Part shown: piece after piece, positions 1 through 10,337 of the stretch
Position numbering within the stretch: position 1 is the first letter of the stretch
Layout of the letters: every line of letters begins with the position of its first letter
From: Takakia lepidozioides
Lineage: Eukaryota > Streptophyta > Takakiopsida > Takakiales > Takakiaceae
Direction: 5' to 3'
Length of the DNA stretch: 60,000 nt
NCBI GenBank assembly: GCA_030704615.1
Contig: CM060733.1
Span: 25,794,001-25,854,000 of the forward strand
Made by a program: the position numbers and the translations under genes
The notes under the pieces: generated by a model
The model's input: the letters and a program-made list of their open reading frames with translations, nothing else
Database searches by the model: none
Told to the model about the DNA's origin: nothing

Positions 1-332
1 AAGGTTCGGCCCTAATAGGGTCGCCATTTGTCTCGTACCTTTGAGCTATCTATCACCAAGCTAACTTGTTCTACGTTACAAGTTAGGTAATGCTTCTCAC
101 TAGCTAAGGCCCCCCTCGCACGGAGCTGCTAACCCATGTTAGGCTAACTACAAAATTACGACCGCGCACTGCCTTGCTTTAAATGTTTTAGTGCTAACTA
201 CTGCTATCTATTCTATCCCTAGTAGTTTAGGGCGATTTTAGAAGTACCCCCCCTCCCCTAGTGCTAAATCTAAATTGGCACGCCGTTTTCGGGCAGCTGC
301 CCCCAGCCATTTTGCCGTTTCACCATTTTCGC

Positions 333-334
<2 letters not shown>
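1..334. other. No gene seen
   Basis: No coding exon, RNA gene or recognisable repeat. The text has many short GCTAAC/CTAACT-like words, but I could not fit them to a regular tandem unit. Confidence 0.4.

Positions 335-377
<43 letters not shown>
335..377. repeat. (CT)n microsatellite
   Basis: About 21 uninterrupted CT dinucleotides, followed by a degenerate CT-rich tail to about 405. The open frame through it, encoding a Ser-Leu run, is a by-product of the repeat and not a gene. Confidence 0.97.
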
Positions 378-380
<3 letters not shown>

Positions 381-405
381 GCGTCTCGCTCGCTCTCTCT
401 TGCTC

Positions 406-1703
406 CTTCTTTTTAGGTGTCTTTGGCGACCAGATCCTCTTTGTGTTTCCTGAAGGTCTTGTACTTTGGAGGCCTAGGGCCCTTTCATCAACTCATTTGA
501 TACTAGAATGTCTCACCAAGACTAGGTCTTTGGAAGTTCTCACGCATGTTCTCATTGTGCAAAACAAAGAGACGTCCCCACCCACTGCCATAACCAAAAT
601 GGCTGCCCCCTCTATTTTTCTATGCCTCTCTGTTTGAACTTGGGCTGCAAGCTGCAGAAAACATGGCACCATCTTCAGATTCTGAAAATTTTCCAGGCTG
701 GAAGCGATGGTGCCATAGTATTTGGCTGGAAGATTATCAAACTAGTTCACCACACTGTCCATCTCTCTTCCATTGCAACAACACCCATCACTATTTTATC
801 CTCTGTACTTGCTGGAAGCATGGGTCTACGACCATACCTGCAGCACATTTCAGATCATTTAATATCAGTTATCAACCGGATTCCATCAGTCATCAGTTGG
901 ATTTTCATCAGTACCAAAAGTTCAACGAAGGTGGGTTATTTTTTAATCTTCCTGACAATGCTGCTCGGAAATATTATAAACAAACCCTTACGAAGGAGAT
1001 GATCTGGGGCAACCACGGAGGAATACCCTCGACCTTCCCCCTCACTAAAGTTTAAATTTCTTGGACCTGTGGCAAAATTACATTTGGTCAAGTCCAACTG
1101 ATGGCTGACATTTTAGCAACACCCCAGATCTTTGCACTTCTTGATAAACTGATCAAGACGAACCCCTTGCATTGCAACTCCTTCAGAGTTCCCCTTCATT
1201 CAAAACGAATTGCTGCAATAGTAAATTTTCCTTCATGCGAAAATGCAGCAGGCTGCTGATGAAACTGTGGACCGTCGCAACCAAAAGAAGGTTGGAGATG
1301 AAGGAGCGAGGAAAAACGGCGAGGGAAAACAGGCAGGGGCAGGAGCGACGGTTTAAAACTAACATTCCGCGCTAAAAATTGCTACGCTAACATTTTGGTG
1401 CGGCCGGGGTACAACTAGTCGGAGCGACAGTTAGGAAAGCGGGCCTGCTACCGGCTTAGCAGGCCTGCTACGCTAGCAGCTCGGTGCGGCGGGGGCCTAA
1501 TCTAATCAACGAAAATTGGACTCTACAATATAGGGCTTTTACATATCAGTGATTTGTGCCTGTATGTAGATCGTTGAACTTGCATCCAAACATGACCGAT
1601 TAGGAATATCAAACACACCCATGTTGGTGCAGAGAAGGGGCATTCCATAGAGGCAATGATTTGCAATGTGTTGCAATTCAATTGTTCACATACCAAAAAT
1701 GCA
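406..1703. other. No convincing gene
   Basis: Two overlapping plus-strand frames at 622-1055 are open for about 130 codons each, but they overlap out of phase, lack recognisable domains and resemble chance ORFs. Near 1445-1480 is a small GC-rich palindromic stretch centred on AGCAGGCCTGCT. Nothing else can be supported. Confidence 0.4.
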
Positions 1704-1764
1704 CAATTCAATTGAACTGCCAAAACACCTTGAACACAATTTCATGCGAAGTTCAATTGAATTG
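1704..1764. repeat. Short inverted repeat, 14-bp perfect arms
   Basis: The arm CAATTCAATTGAAC (1704-1717) is the exact reverse complement of 1751-1764, with 33 bp between. A third related word (CAATTCAATTG) sits at about 1674. It could be a hairpin of a very small MITE-like remnant; no target duplication was identified. Confidence 0.7.
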
Positions 1765-2082
1765 GAACAACTACTGACGGTAACGGAGGCCGATGGAGGA
1801 GGGCTCCGCATGTTGCGGTGCGTGGCCGCCGAACTTAGTTTTTTCAAGTTGCCATGGCAACACCCTCCTAGGATGCCCTCATAACAACCTCCAATATGGT
1901 GGATGACTGCTCAGTGAAGCCTTCATCACCTAATAATCACCCCCGACACCCCCCTTCACAATTATCTGGTGGCTCGATTAGCTCACACACGCCGCAATAT
2001 CTCTCCCCCTAAACCTCTTCCAGAATCCTCTAATTTCTCCCCTCTCTCTTGCACTGATCGAGGCCTTGGCGGCTCCACTGCA

Positions 2083-2102
2083 CCCCCCCCCCCCCCCCCC
2101 CC
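2083..2102. repeat. Poly-C run
   Basis: Twenty consecutive C residues on the plus strand. Homopolymers of this length are error-prone in sequencing, so the exact length should not be trusted. Confidence 0.95.
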
Positions 2103-3779
2103 GACAAATGCTTGTGAGCTTATGCGTCCCACACTAAATAGCTGACGGCAGGCTGTCCCCTTGTTATGTTAAACAATGGACGTTATTCAAACCTTGGCAG
2201 ACTCTGTTCATTCTAAAGGGAACATCAGACCCATATCGGGCTCCTCTTAGGCACTCCAGTGTTACTTTTTTTCCCAGTCGAGGACCGAAATGGAATATGC
2301 TTCAGGATTATCATTTAAGGTAATGTTATCGCCGTCTCCCTCCCCTCTGACCCCAATGCTTCCACATTATTTCGTTGTTGCGAATTCACAACAAATTTTG
2401 TCTCAAGGCATTTTTCTAGTATATCCCTGTAGATGCATATAATGGTACATTTTTCTTTTCAAATCATTTTTTAAGACAGGCAGTTTCGGCATTGTAATGC
2501 CAAAACGGGGCAGTTTATCAGTTAATTGGAAATCATTGGTACAACACTTAGGAACTTAGACAGAGTCTGCGATGACATGGAGAAGAGCTCTGGCGTCAAG
2601 ATGACCCTAGGAAGCTGCATCGACAGCAGGTTAGGCTGCCAACTTGATATTGGTAACGGCAAGATCAACCTGTTCGAACAATGTAGGGCGGCTGTTCGAG
2701 TCCCAGATTGTGATCTTTCTGTTCTCCAGTCTTTCAAGTCCAGTAAGAACACACGGCAATGAGTATTGGCAATTGGAGGAAACAACTTGTATAGCGATGA
2801 GATATCGCAACAAAGCAGAATGCTGCATCGGAGCAAACGGCGGGTTAGTAGCTTCACAGTGAAGTTTTGACTCCCCAGCGATGCGAAGCAAGTAGTAGAA
2901 GGACTCCAGGAAGATATGTGACCAAGTGGCAGGGCCAGATACCCCAGCAGCACCATCACTTATTTATTTTCCAGGAAGGAGCAACCTCCTATACGGCGAA
3001 ACGGCGAAAACCGGCAATTGAAATATCTATTCATCTCCGATCACCCTAAAAATTTGCAGACATCTACGGGGTGCCCAATTATAATTTGTCACCAAGTTTG
3101 GTGATGTATAAAGGAGATTAGTGACAACATCAAATTATCAAGTCAACAGCATTCACCGACGATTATTTGATTTTCTACTTCATCCATGGAATGGAAATGG
3201 CAAATTCGCCCTGGAGGATGGATGGATGACAAATGACAACTAACGACAACTAGTCATCCAAGTGGATGGATGAAAAATAGTTTTCATTGGCCTCCAAGAC
3301 TTTTCATCCATTTCCTTAGTTTATTTCAATCTATGAATTTTAAACTATAGATCCTTCAAGGTTAATATTTCTCACTAGTTTTTTAGGACCAAAAATGGTA
3401 TAAAAGAAGATGATTTCAAATTGTTCCAAAACGTTGGTCACCCTACTTGAAATGGGTTGTCGCAGACTCCCTCCCACTTCGTCTCGTTTTCCACACCGGC
3501 CATTTGGGAATGCTGGCAATCCGAATTTGCACAACGCAAGTGCCCAGCGCAAATGGATCTCCGAAACTTCAGGCCATGCGGATTATAGATATTTGAAGTT
3601 TTAGTCCGACACCATGGGTGTCCATCGTGTTTCTTGTCCATGCCCGCCATGAGTCCAGCCAAACCTCCACATGACGTCGGAGGTGGCAGTTCAAAAACGA
3701 TGTCTCCATCAAAATCAGCGAGTAGAAATTTCGCTCTTTGGATCCGCTGTGTTTCCCAAACAATGCCTCTCACATCGCT
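2103..3779. other. No convincing gene
   Basis: A plus-strand frame at 2526-2762 has a fairly normal protein composition but no domain I recognise and no supporting neighbour. A perfect 7-bp-arm hairpin, TCACCAA-GT-TTGGTGA, lies at about 3089-3104, and GGATGGATGA-type words recur at 3215-3275. I see no transposon ends or RNA gene. Confidence 0.35.
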
Positions 3780-4667
3780 CTAGCATCCTGGCAACCCTCT
3801 CAACGACTGCAACTTGGGAATGACACTAATGATCTCCTGGACATCGGGGTCTACCAGTATAGGAGGGTTCGTAGGAAGAGGGACCTCTGTGACTTCGTCT
3901 TCTGAACTGTCCGAGAGGTCGACAAATGTCGTGGAGGTAGTTTCTTCTGTCTTGATGGGGACCGATTTTGGCGCATGCGCCACCGGAGCTACTGTTCCGG
4001 GCATGAGTATAGTGTCCGATGAAAGGCGTCTCTGATCTCCATGAATGGGTACTTGGCGGGTGGAACTCTCCACTCTCTTCGACCAACCCGTTTTTGCGGC
4101 TTTTGAACCTGTGTTCTCTCAACCTTCCCACTACTATCGTACACCTCTCTAACCACATGGACGGTCCCTAATCAAATCCTCCTCAACAACGGCCAGTCCA
4201 TTGTCGTCGGCCACGGCGCTCGGGTACTCGGCTTGCAGAGGGGAGTACAGTATTACCACGTCTGAGGTGGGAGACATTGTGTGCATGGACTGGGGTGAAG
4301 CACACTGGACAATGTGGGGCGACTCCTCTTCTGTGTTCATACTGTTTATCTTCGCACAATGTACTTTCTCCTTTCCATCATTCTCATGGTAATCATGCAA
4401 CATTTCGCCGCCATAGAAACAGCTGAGCAATATTAAGAATTACGAGGGTGTGTTCAATTTTCTGACAATGACATATTTGCCACGGACAAACCCGCAACCC
4501 ATTCCATAACGACCCCTATGTAGATCGAACACCAACTGACACCCACGCGTACGCGGTCTCCATACAGAGGTTTCACGAACAGGGCCCAGACCGGCAATGA
4601 TGGTCCATGCCAGTTGGCCATCACCAAGTTGCAGACCAGACAACCCCCCCAGCCGCAATTCGAACAA
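3780..4667 (-). CDS. Unrecognised protein, fragmented, with acidic SIM-like motif
   Basis: Three minus-strand open segments follow each other: 4667-4440, 4430-4149 and 4073-3780. They look coding, with few low-complexity stretches and no stops within segments, but I recognise no family. The last segment has a hydrophobic core followed by acidic and serine residues (FVDLSDSSEDE), the layout of a SUMO-interacting motif. Whether the segments are exons of one gene or pieces of a decayed one cannot be settled; no clear splice signals link them. Another coding-like block starts about 120 bp away on the opposite strand, so the two could share a promoter. The setting is transposon-rich, so a mobile-element protein is as likely as a host gene. 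Confidence 0.3.
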
Positions 4668-4786
4668 GTCAATTAAGAGCCGTTTACGTTTTATGGGAAA
4701 ATCCCAAATGGATGATTTCAGAGATGAAACCCCAACCGCCGTCCATCCATCCGTTTCCTGGACCCTAATGGAGTGTTGGAAGATGA

Positions 4787-5320
4787 GTGTCCCGTAAGTG
4801 TCATTTCGAACTATTCACACCGGAGCCTCCCAAGAACGTCATTGTTTCTGCAAAGAAGAGGTCGCGTAGGAAGTCTCTTTACTACACGTCGGCGAGGCAG
4901 AGGTTGAAAGCGAGAGAGAGGATGAGGAAGACTCGGAGGGCACTTGATCTTACCGAGGGGGAGAGCGACCGTGAAGGGGAGGGATCTGCTGGCGAAGGGT
5001 TACAGAATAGGGGAGTCGCGGAGCCGTCTGTGGACAAGCAGCTGGAGGAGCTTTTGGAACTTCCCCTTTTGCGTGAGGCTGGGATGGAAAGAATGCCACC
5101 TATAAGAAAGGAGGAAGGCATGCCCAGCAGTGATGTTACTCCTGTGCAGGAGGTCGTTACGAAGCAGGTGGCCGTGCATACCCGGGAGCGCCCATCCAAC
5201 ACAACGCTGTCTTTGCGGGCGTTGAAGGACAAGGCACAAGTGGGAGGCAACATGCGAGCAGTGGATTTGGAGACGGACAGCGCTGAACAGAGTCTCCTTC
5301 AGGTAGCACCACCATTGTGA
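4787..5320 (+). CDS. Unrecognised basic/charged protein fragment
   Basis: An open segment of about 177 codons. The N-terminal third is strongly basic (clusters such as KKRSRRK and KARERMRKTRR, nuclear-localisation-like). The middle is acidic (EGESDREGEG) and the remainder is Glu/Arg/Leu-rich. No catalytic domain is visible. The first in-frame start codon may not be the true one; the segment could be an exon. It lies just upstream of a degenerate copy (5391-5421) of the palindrome that dominates 5958-7509. It may belong with the next open segment at 5536-5898. Confidence 0.3.
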   Translation: MSRKCHFELFTPEPPKNVIVSAKKRSRRKSLYYTSARQRLKARERMRKTRRALDLTEGESDREGEGSAGEGLQNRGVAEPSVDKQLEELLELPLLREAGMERMPPIRKEEGMPSSDVTPVQEVVTKQVAVHTRERPSNTTLSLRALKDKAQVGGNMRAVDLETDSAEQSLLQVAPPL

Positions 5321-5390
5321 TGCATAGTTCAGTTCGTTTTTGCATTGTTAGAGATGAAAATTGGTGGAGCCAGCGGAGTATGCCCTGCAT

Positions 5391-5511
5391 TTTAAGATGT
5401 CGTTGATGACAGCTTAATCTGCAATCGCATCCTCACCGCCTTACCCTCCTCTCTATTTCCCACATGTTCCAATGCAGTGCCAAATTAAGGTGTCGACAAC
5501 ACAACTTAAAA
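5391..5511. repeat. Two degenerate outlying palindrome copies
   Basis: At 5391-5421 the sequence reads TTTAAGATGTCGTTGATGAC then AGCTTAATCTG. At 5482-5511 it reads ATTAAGGTGTCGAC followed by an imperfect right arm ending ACTTAAAAT. Both match the palindrome at the core of the array starting at 5958, with several substitutions. They are 91 bp apart and not part of the regular 137-bp spacing. Confidence 0.6.
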
Positions 5512-5535
5512 TGGGCCTGATTTGTCGATCAAACA

Positions 5536-5898
5536 ATGGGTGATGTTTTGCAGAGGAAACGGAAGAAAGCCTGGGAGAGTCTCCGTGAGTTACCAGCCGA
5601 GAAGAACGCACCAGACCAGAACTCTGAAATGGTCGTCAACGTGGTGAATGAGGAGGAGGTGCCAAGGGTTCACTCTCCACAGTGGGCTGTGGCTACAGTG
5701 GAGCAGCCAGTGGACACACAAGCACGAGTGAAGGGGGAGACACAAGTGCAAGGAACAATGCGACCTGCAGAGAAGGGGTCTTCCAGCGGCCGTCCAAAGC
5801 CTGCTAAGGTTCGTTCTAGCTTGCCCATTCTCATCTGTGAGGGTTGTTGTGAATCAGAAAAGAGGTCGATAAGTTCGAAGCCTGCCATGGTTTTTTGA
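5536..5898 (+). CDS. Unrecognised hydrophilic protein fragment
   Basis: About 120 codons starting with ATG at 5536, with a basic N-terminus (QRKRKKAWESLREL) and a Glu/Val/Gln-rich body. No known domain. It sits between degenerate palindrome copies (5391-5421 and 5482-5511) and the start of the main palindromic array at 5958, so it may be the last coding piece of a gene whose flank has been amplified into that array. Function unknown. Confidence 0.25.
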   Translation: MGDVLQRKRKKAWESLRELPAEKNAPDQNSEMVVNVVNEEEVPRVHSPQWAVATVEQPVDTQARVKGETQVQGTMRPAEKGSSSGRPKPAKVRSSLPILICEGCCESEKRSISSKPAMVF

Positions 5899-5957
5899 AA
5901 CATAGAAGACAAGGCTGGTGGGTATTTCAGAGACTTTCATAAGAACTGGAGGAGGCT

Positions 5958-7509
5958 GATTAAGGCATCGTTGACGATACCTTAATCTGGTCAGCCATTC
6001 ACATATTGAGGGTTTCTTTCAAACATAGAGGAACACGATTAAAGCACAAGTTTCCGCTTCATGAGTGGACTTTGAAGCAGAATGAAGAATGCAGATTAAG
6101 GCATCGTTGACGATACCATAATCTGGTCTGCTATTCCCAGGGTCTCTTCGAAACAGAGACGAACAGGCTTACTAGTAGGCATACACGCTGGTGAGGGTTT
6201 CTGAAGCAGAATAAAACATGCAGATTAAGGCATCGTTGACGACACTTTAATATAGTATGTCTTTCCCGGTTTGAGGCATCGTTGATGACACCTTAATCTG
6301 GGAGTGGGAATCCGTTTAGCGAATACTTTGATGCAGAGAGGAACAGGATCAGGAGTGGACAATATACACATTCAGTGGCTGTTTTCTTCTGAAATATGGA
6401 GGACGATTAATCTGGCCTGTAAAATGCACGTAGAGGCATAGTTTGAGGCAGAGATGAACAAGATTAGGGGTGGATAGTCTGCCTAGTGAGGAGACGTTCG
6501 AAACCAAAAATATGAGTGGTATTAAAGCATCGTTGACGATGCCTTAATCTGGAGTGAAAACCTAGTTTTGATTGGACTTTCAAGCAGAGATGAACAGGAT
6601 CCAGGGTCGAGAGTATCAAAATTCAGTGGCTGTTTTGAACAGAAATAAGGAGGCAGATTAAGGCATCGTTGACGACACCTTAATCTAAAATGTCAAATAC
6701 ACTTTTCAAACATACTTTGAAGCAGTTCAGAGACACGATTAGTGGTGGGTAGTCTGCACTTTGAGGGATGTCTTGAACATAAATGAAGATGCAAATTAAG
6801 GCATCGTTGACGATACCTTAATCTGGAGTGTAAAATTTGTTTCTGGGGATACTATGAAGCAGAGAGGAACACGATCAAGGGTTGAGAATATGCTCATTGA
6901 AGGGCTGTTTTAAGCATAAACAAGGAGGCAGATTAAGGCATCGTTGACGACACCTTAATCTGGCCTGTCAAACACACTTTTCAAGCATACTTTGAAGCAG
7001 ATCTGAACACGATTAGTGGTGGGTAATCTGCACTTTGAGGGATGTCTAGAACATAAATGAAGATGCGAATTAAGGTATCGTTGACGATACCTTAATCTGG
7101 AGTGTAGACTCTGTTTCTGGGGATACTATGAAACATAGAGGAACTCGATGAGGGGTGGAGAATATGCTCATTGAAGGGTTGTTTTAAATACAATCAAGGA
7201 GGCAGATTAAGGCATCGTTGATGATACCTTAATCTGGAGTGTAAAATCTGTTTCTAGGGATACTATGAATCAGAGACGAACACGATCAGGGGTGGGGAAT
7301 GAGCTCATAGAAGGGCTGTTTTAAATATAAACAAGGAGGCAGATTAAGGCATCGTTGACGACACCTTAATCTGGCCTATCAAAAAAACTTTTCAGGCATA
7401 CTTTGAAGCAGTTCAGAGACATGATTAATGGTGGGTAGTCTGCACTTTGAGGGATGTCTTGAACATAAATGAAGATGCGAATTAAGGCATCGTTGATGAT
7501 ACCTTAATC
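5958..7509. repeat. Tandem array of ~137-bp units with 30-bp palindromic core
   Basis: Palindrome cores begin at 5958, 6094, 6223, 6270, (6405, collapsed), 6520, 6656, 6794, 6931, 7068, 7205, 7342 and 7480. Spacing is 136-138 bp except around 6223-6520. The core has left arm GATTAAGGYATCGT, a TG centre and right arm ACGAYACCTTAATC. At 7068-7097 the pairing is perfect over at least 28 nt. Units fall into two classes that tend to alternate, distinguished by the flank after the core (GGAGTGTAAAAT versus GGCCTGTCAAAC), giving a dimeric period of about 274 bp. No ORF spans the array. The structure would extrude as a cruciform or form RNA hairpins. I do not recognise the family. Confidence 0.95.
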
Positions 7510-7739
7510 TGGAGTGAAAAATCTGGACTTCAATTCATAGAGGAAGAGGATGGGGTAAGAGTGATTTGCAAAACAAGTTTTGGCCACACTCTACAAATGA
7601 CCAACATGCCATATCCATAGATCACTGCCCAACTGAAGTCATTGAGTAAGGATAATCTGCTGTGCAGCTAGGTCCAGCACTATCGTGGACATGTCAAGAG
7701 AACATTAGAAATCATTTTGAGAATGAATTCAGGTAGTTC
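7510..7739. other. No gene seen
   Basis: A short spacer between the palindromic array and the PPR pseudogene. It holds neither palindrome cores nor recognisable PPR codons. Confidence 0.4.
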
Positions 7740-9030
7740 CAGAGAATGGTGGTGCCAGCTACCTTGTCACCCAAAGTGACATCCACTTCCAGGGCTGCCT
7801 TGAAATACATATCCACCAAGGCAGTGTTTAGAGTGACAACTCCAGCTTTGACGATGTCATCATGGACCCTTTTGATGGCTGCCAGGCTCACATTTGACGT
7901 AGATGTACACCAGGGGAATGTTCAGAATGACATCTGGTACAATTCCAGCTTGGATAATGTCACCATAAACCTCTTTGCCCCTTCCCAGGGCTGCTAGGCT
8001 CGCATATGCATATTACAAAAAACAAATGAACATGACGGTCTGGTCTGGCTTCATCCCTTCCCACATCATTTGCTCTTATGTTTCCAAAGCCTTAATCCCA
8101 TACCCATGCTGCACATACCTTGCAATCATGGCACTCCAAAATACCACAACTCGTTCAGCTATATTGTCAAACTCTCCCTTCACATCAGGCTTGCTGCACC
8201 CACATTTGGCATACATGTCCACCAAGGCAAAGTTCAGAATGACAATTTCCCCTTTAACGATCGGCATAAGCAAGGGGAAGGAGAAAGCAGAGCTACTGCT
8301 CTCTCCCAGCGCCAAAAAAACCAAAAGAAAAAAAAATGGAGGGGCTGAGAGAGCCGCCATGGCTGTGAAGTACCAGTATGCTGCAACGTGATGTGGTTGG
8401 GCTTCACCCCTTCACAATCTCCAAAGCCTCCTTGCCAACCCAGTATATAAACAGAGTACACATAAGTTCCGTGCTTTGCATCCTCAATGCACCCACATTG
8501 GGCATACATGTCCACCAGGGCAGAGTTCAGAATGACATCTGGTACAATTCCAGCTTTGACAATGTCAACATAGACCTCTTTGACCTTTTCCAGGGCTGCC
8601 AAGCTTGCATAAGCATTGCAATCACACAAAAACGTGATGTGGTTGGGGCTTCACCCCTTTCCCCATCATTTGATCATAGGTCTCCAAATCCACAATCCCA
8701 CGCCCTGCTCTGCATACCCTGCGATGCTTGTGAGTGTGTACCTGCTTTCCAGCTTCCAGACCTTTTTGGCATGAATCCACATCATTTGTTGGCATTAGGA
8801 AAGGGTTGAGACTGAGCTGCTCAACTACTCCCTGGTCTTACATAGTGGGTTTACATAGTGTGCCAAGCACAACATCTGGAGCCAAAGCCTCCATCCAGTG
8901 CCCCTGCTGTGCATACCCTGCAAGCATCGAGTTCTACGACACCACATCAGCTCTGACAATGTTGCCATGGGCCTCTTTGCCCTTTTCCAGGGCTGCCAGG
9001 CTTGCACACGCACTGCAACCGCACACAAAC
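7740..9030 (-). pseudogene. PPR pseudogene fragments (downstream part)
   Basis: Read on the minus strand this stretch is a chain of broken PLS-type PPR repeats with recurrent phrases such as VDMYAKCG, VPDVILNSALVDMYAQCG and [15 protein letters not shown], interrupted by stops, frameshifts and unrelated inserts. PPR proteins of this class act in chloroplasts or mitochondria and bind RNA sequence-specifically, usually for C-to-U editing. Here the repeats lie 3' of an E/DYW end, so they come from a second copy or a rearrangement. No continuous frame longer than about 130 codons survives and no start is identifiable. Confidence 0.8.
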
Positions 9031-9549
9031 CTGATCAGCCCAAAACCAATGGCCAGCCTCTCACTATGGTGGCAAAGAGAAAATTCCTTTTCCTCCTCCC
9101 CCACATCATGCAATACAAAGCGCGTATCAGACACATACCCCGCCTCCTTTCATCTGCCCAGACAATCTTCTCAGCTCAGCATGGATTTCCTTAATTGGGA
9201 TGCAACTTGTCATCTATAGCAAGGTGTGCAACCTGTTGCCAACCCCAATGCAGCAGCGACCTGGCTGCTTTCTAACCCTTCTGACCTTCATCATTCTTCT
9301 CACCTTTGCAGTATCATCCCACCTGCTAGCTGCAGCATACATGTTTGATACTAACACATAAGTCACAACATCGTGTTGATCCCATTTGAGGATAGATGTT
9401 GCCGCACGTTCAGCCATCTCCACATTGCCATGGATTTTGCAGGCACCAAGCAAGGCCTTCCACACCACAAGATCTGGATTGATTGGCATCTTATCAATCA
9501 GATCCACTGCCTCATCCAGTTGTCCCGCATATCCAAGAAGGTCCACCAT
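9031..9549 (-). pseudogene. PPR E/E+ and truncated DYW domain
   Basis: From 9549 down to 9214 the minus strand encodes an E motif (MVDLLGYAGQLDEAVDLI, VVWKALLGACKIHGNVEMAE, TYVLVSNMYAAASRWDD). A TAG at 9214-9216 interrupts the E+ part, which continues in frame ([16 protein letters not shown]). A frameshift near 9140 then leads into the start of a DYW deaminase domain (TRFVLHDV, then [14 protein letters not shown]), including the HSE zinc/catalytic motif of the cytidine-deaminase-like fold. The DYW domain stops after GLI and passes directly into PPR-repeat sequence ([18 protein letters not shown]), so the C-terminal Cys pair and the DYW tripeptide are absent. Certainly non-functional as an editing factor. 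Confidence 0.88.
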
Positions 9550-9599
9550 ACAGCCAAAGTGCTTGACTGTCGGAGTGACACCATGATCTTGATTTTATT

Positions 9600-10337
9600 C
9601 ATTCAGTAGGCCAGTGTGGCTACATGCAGAGAGAACACATATAAAGGTGAGACTGTCCGGCTTCAAGCCATTCTTTTGCATTTCCTTCAAATAGTTGCAG
9701 GACCTCCCTATGACCATGCTGGGCATATCCTACGATCATCGCATTCCACGACACCACATTTCGTTCAGCCATATCGTCGAACACTCCCTACGCATCCTCA
9801 ATGCACCCACATTTGGCATACATGTCCACGAGGTATTGTTCATAATCACATCTGGTACAATTCTAGCTTTGGCGATGCAACCATGCACCTCTTTGCCCTT
9901 TCCCAGGGCTGCCAAGCCTGCACACGCACTGCAAACACACACAAACGCGATGTGGTTGCGCTTCACCCCTTCCACCATCATTTGCTCATAGGTCTCCAAG
10001 GCCTCCATCCCGCCCTCCTGTAGTGCATACCCTGCAAGCATGGCGTTCCATGACACCAAATCTCGTTCAGCCATATTGTTGAACACTCCCTCCACGTCCT
10101 CAATGCCCACATTTGACATGTATGTCCCCGAGGGTGTTGTTCAGAATCACATCTGGTACAATTCCAGCTTTGACGATGCAACAATGGACCTTATTGCCCT
10201 TTTCCAGGGCTGTCAGGCTTGCACAAGCATTGCAAACGCACACAAAGTGATGTTGCGCTTCACCCCCTCCCCCATCATTTGCTCATAGGTCTCCAAGGCC
10301 TCCATCCCGTGCCCCGTTGTGCATATCCTGCAAGCAT
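9600..10337 (-). pseudogene. PPR repeats upstream of the E/DYW end
   Basis: Minus-strand PPR repeats, best preserved in the open segment 10119-9736 (GVFNNMAERDLVSWNAML, ALETYEQM, ACAGLAALGKGKEVHGCI). Several near-identical repeats follow with frame breaks. This belongs to the same pseudogene as 9031-9549. The gene was cut at 10337 by the composite retrotransposon and its upstream part continues at 51105. Junction: the host word GCAAGCATGG is split after AGCAT. Confidence 0.85.
10333..10337. repeat. Target-site duplication AGCAT (left)
   Basis: AGCAT directly precedes the TG end of the left LTR and recurs at 51105-51109 directly after the CA end of the right LTR. Other PPR repeats nearby read GCAAGCATGGCGTTCC uninterrupted, which confirms this as the pre-insertion site. 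Confidence 0.9.

Noticed and set aside
275-637. 120-codon ORF over the CT microsatellite
   Set aside because: The Ser-Leu run is generated by the dinucleotide repeat; no domain and no start context.
622-1055. Two overlapping 126-130-codon ORFs
   Set aside because: Mutually exclusive frames, no family resemblance and no splice signals.
5958-7509. CRISPR-like array (regular palindromic repeats)
   Set aside because: The intervening stretches are about 107 bp, homologous to each other and not unique spacers. The DNA is plant nuclear and no cas genes are present.
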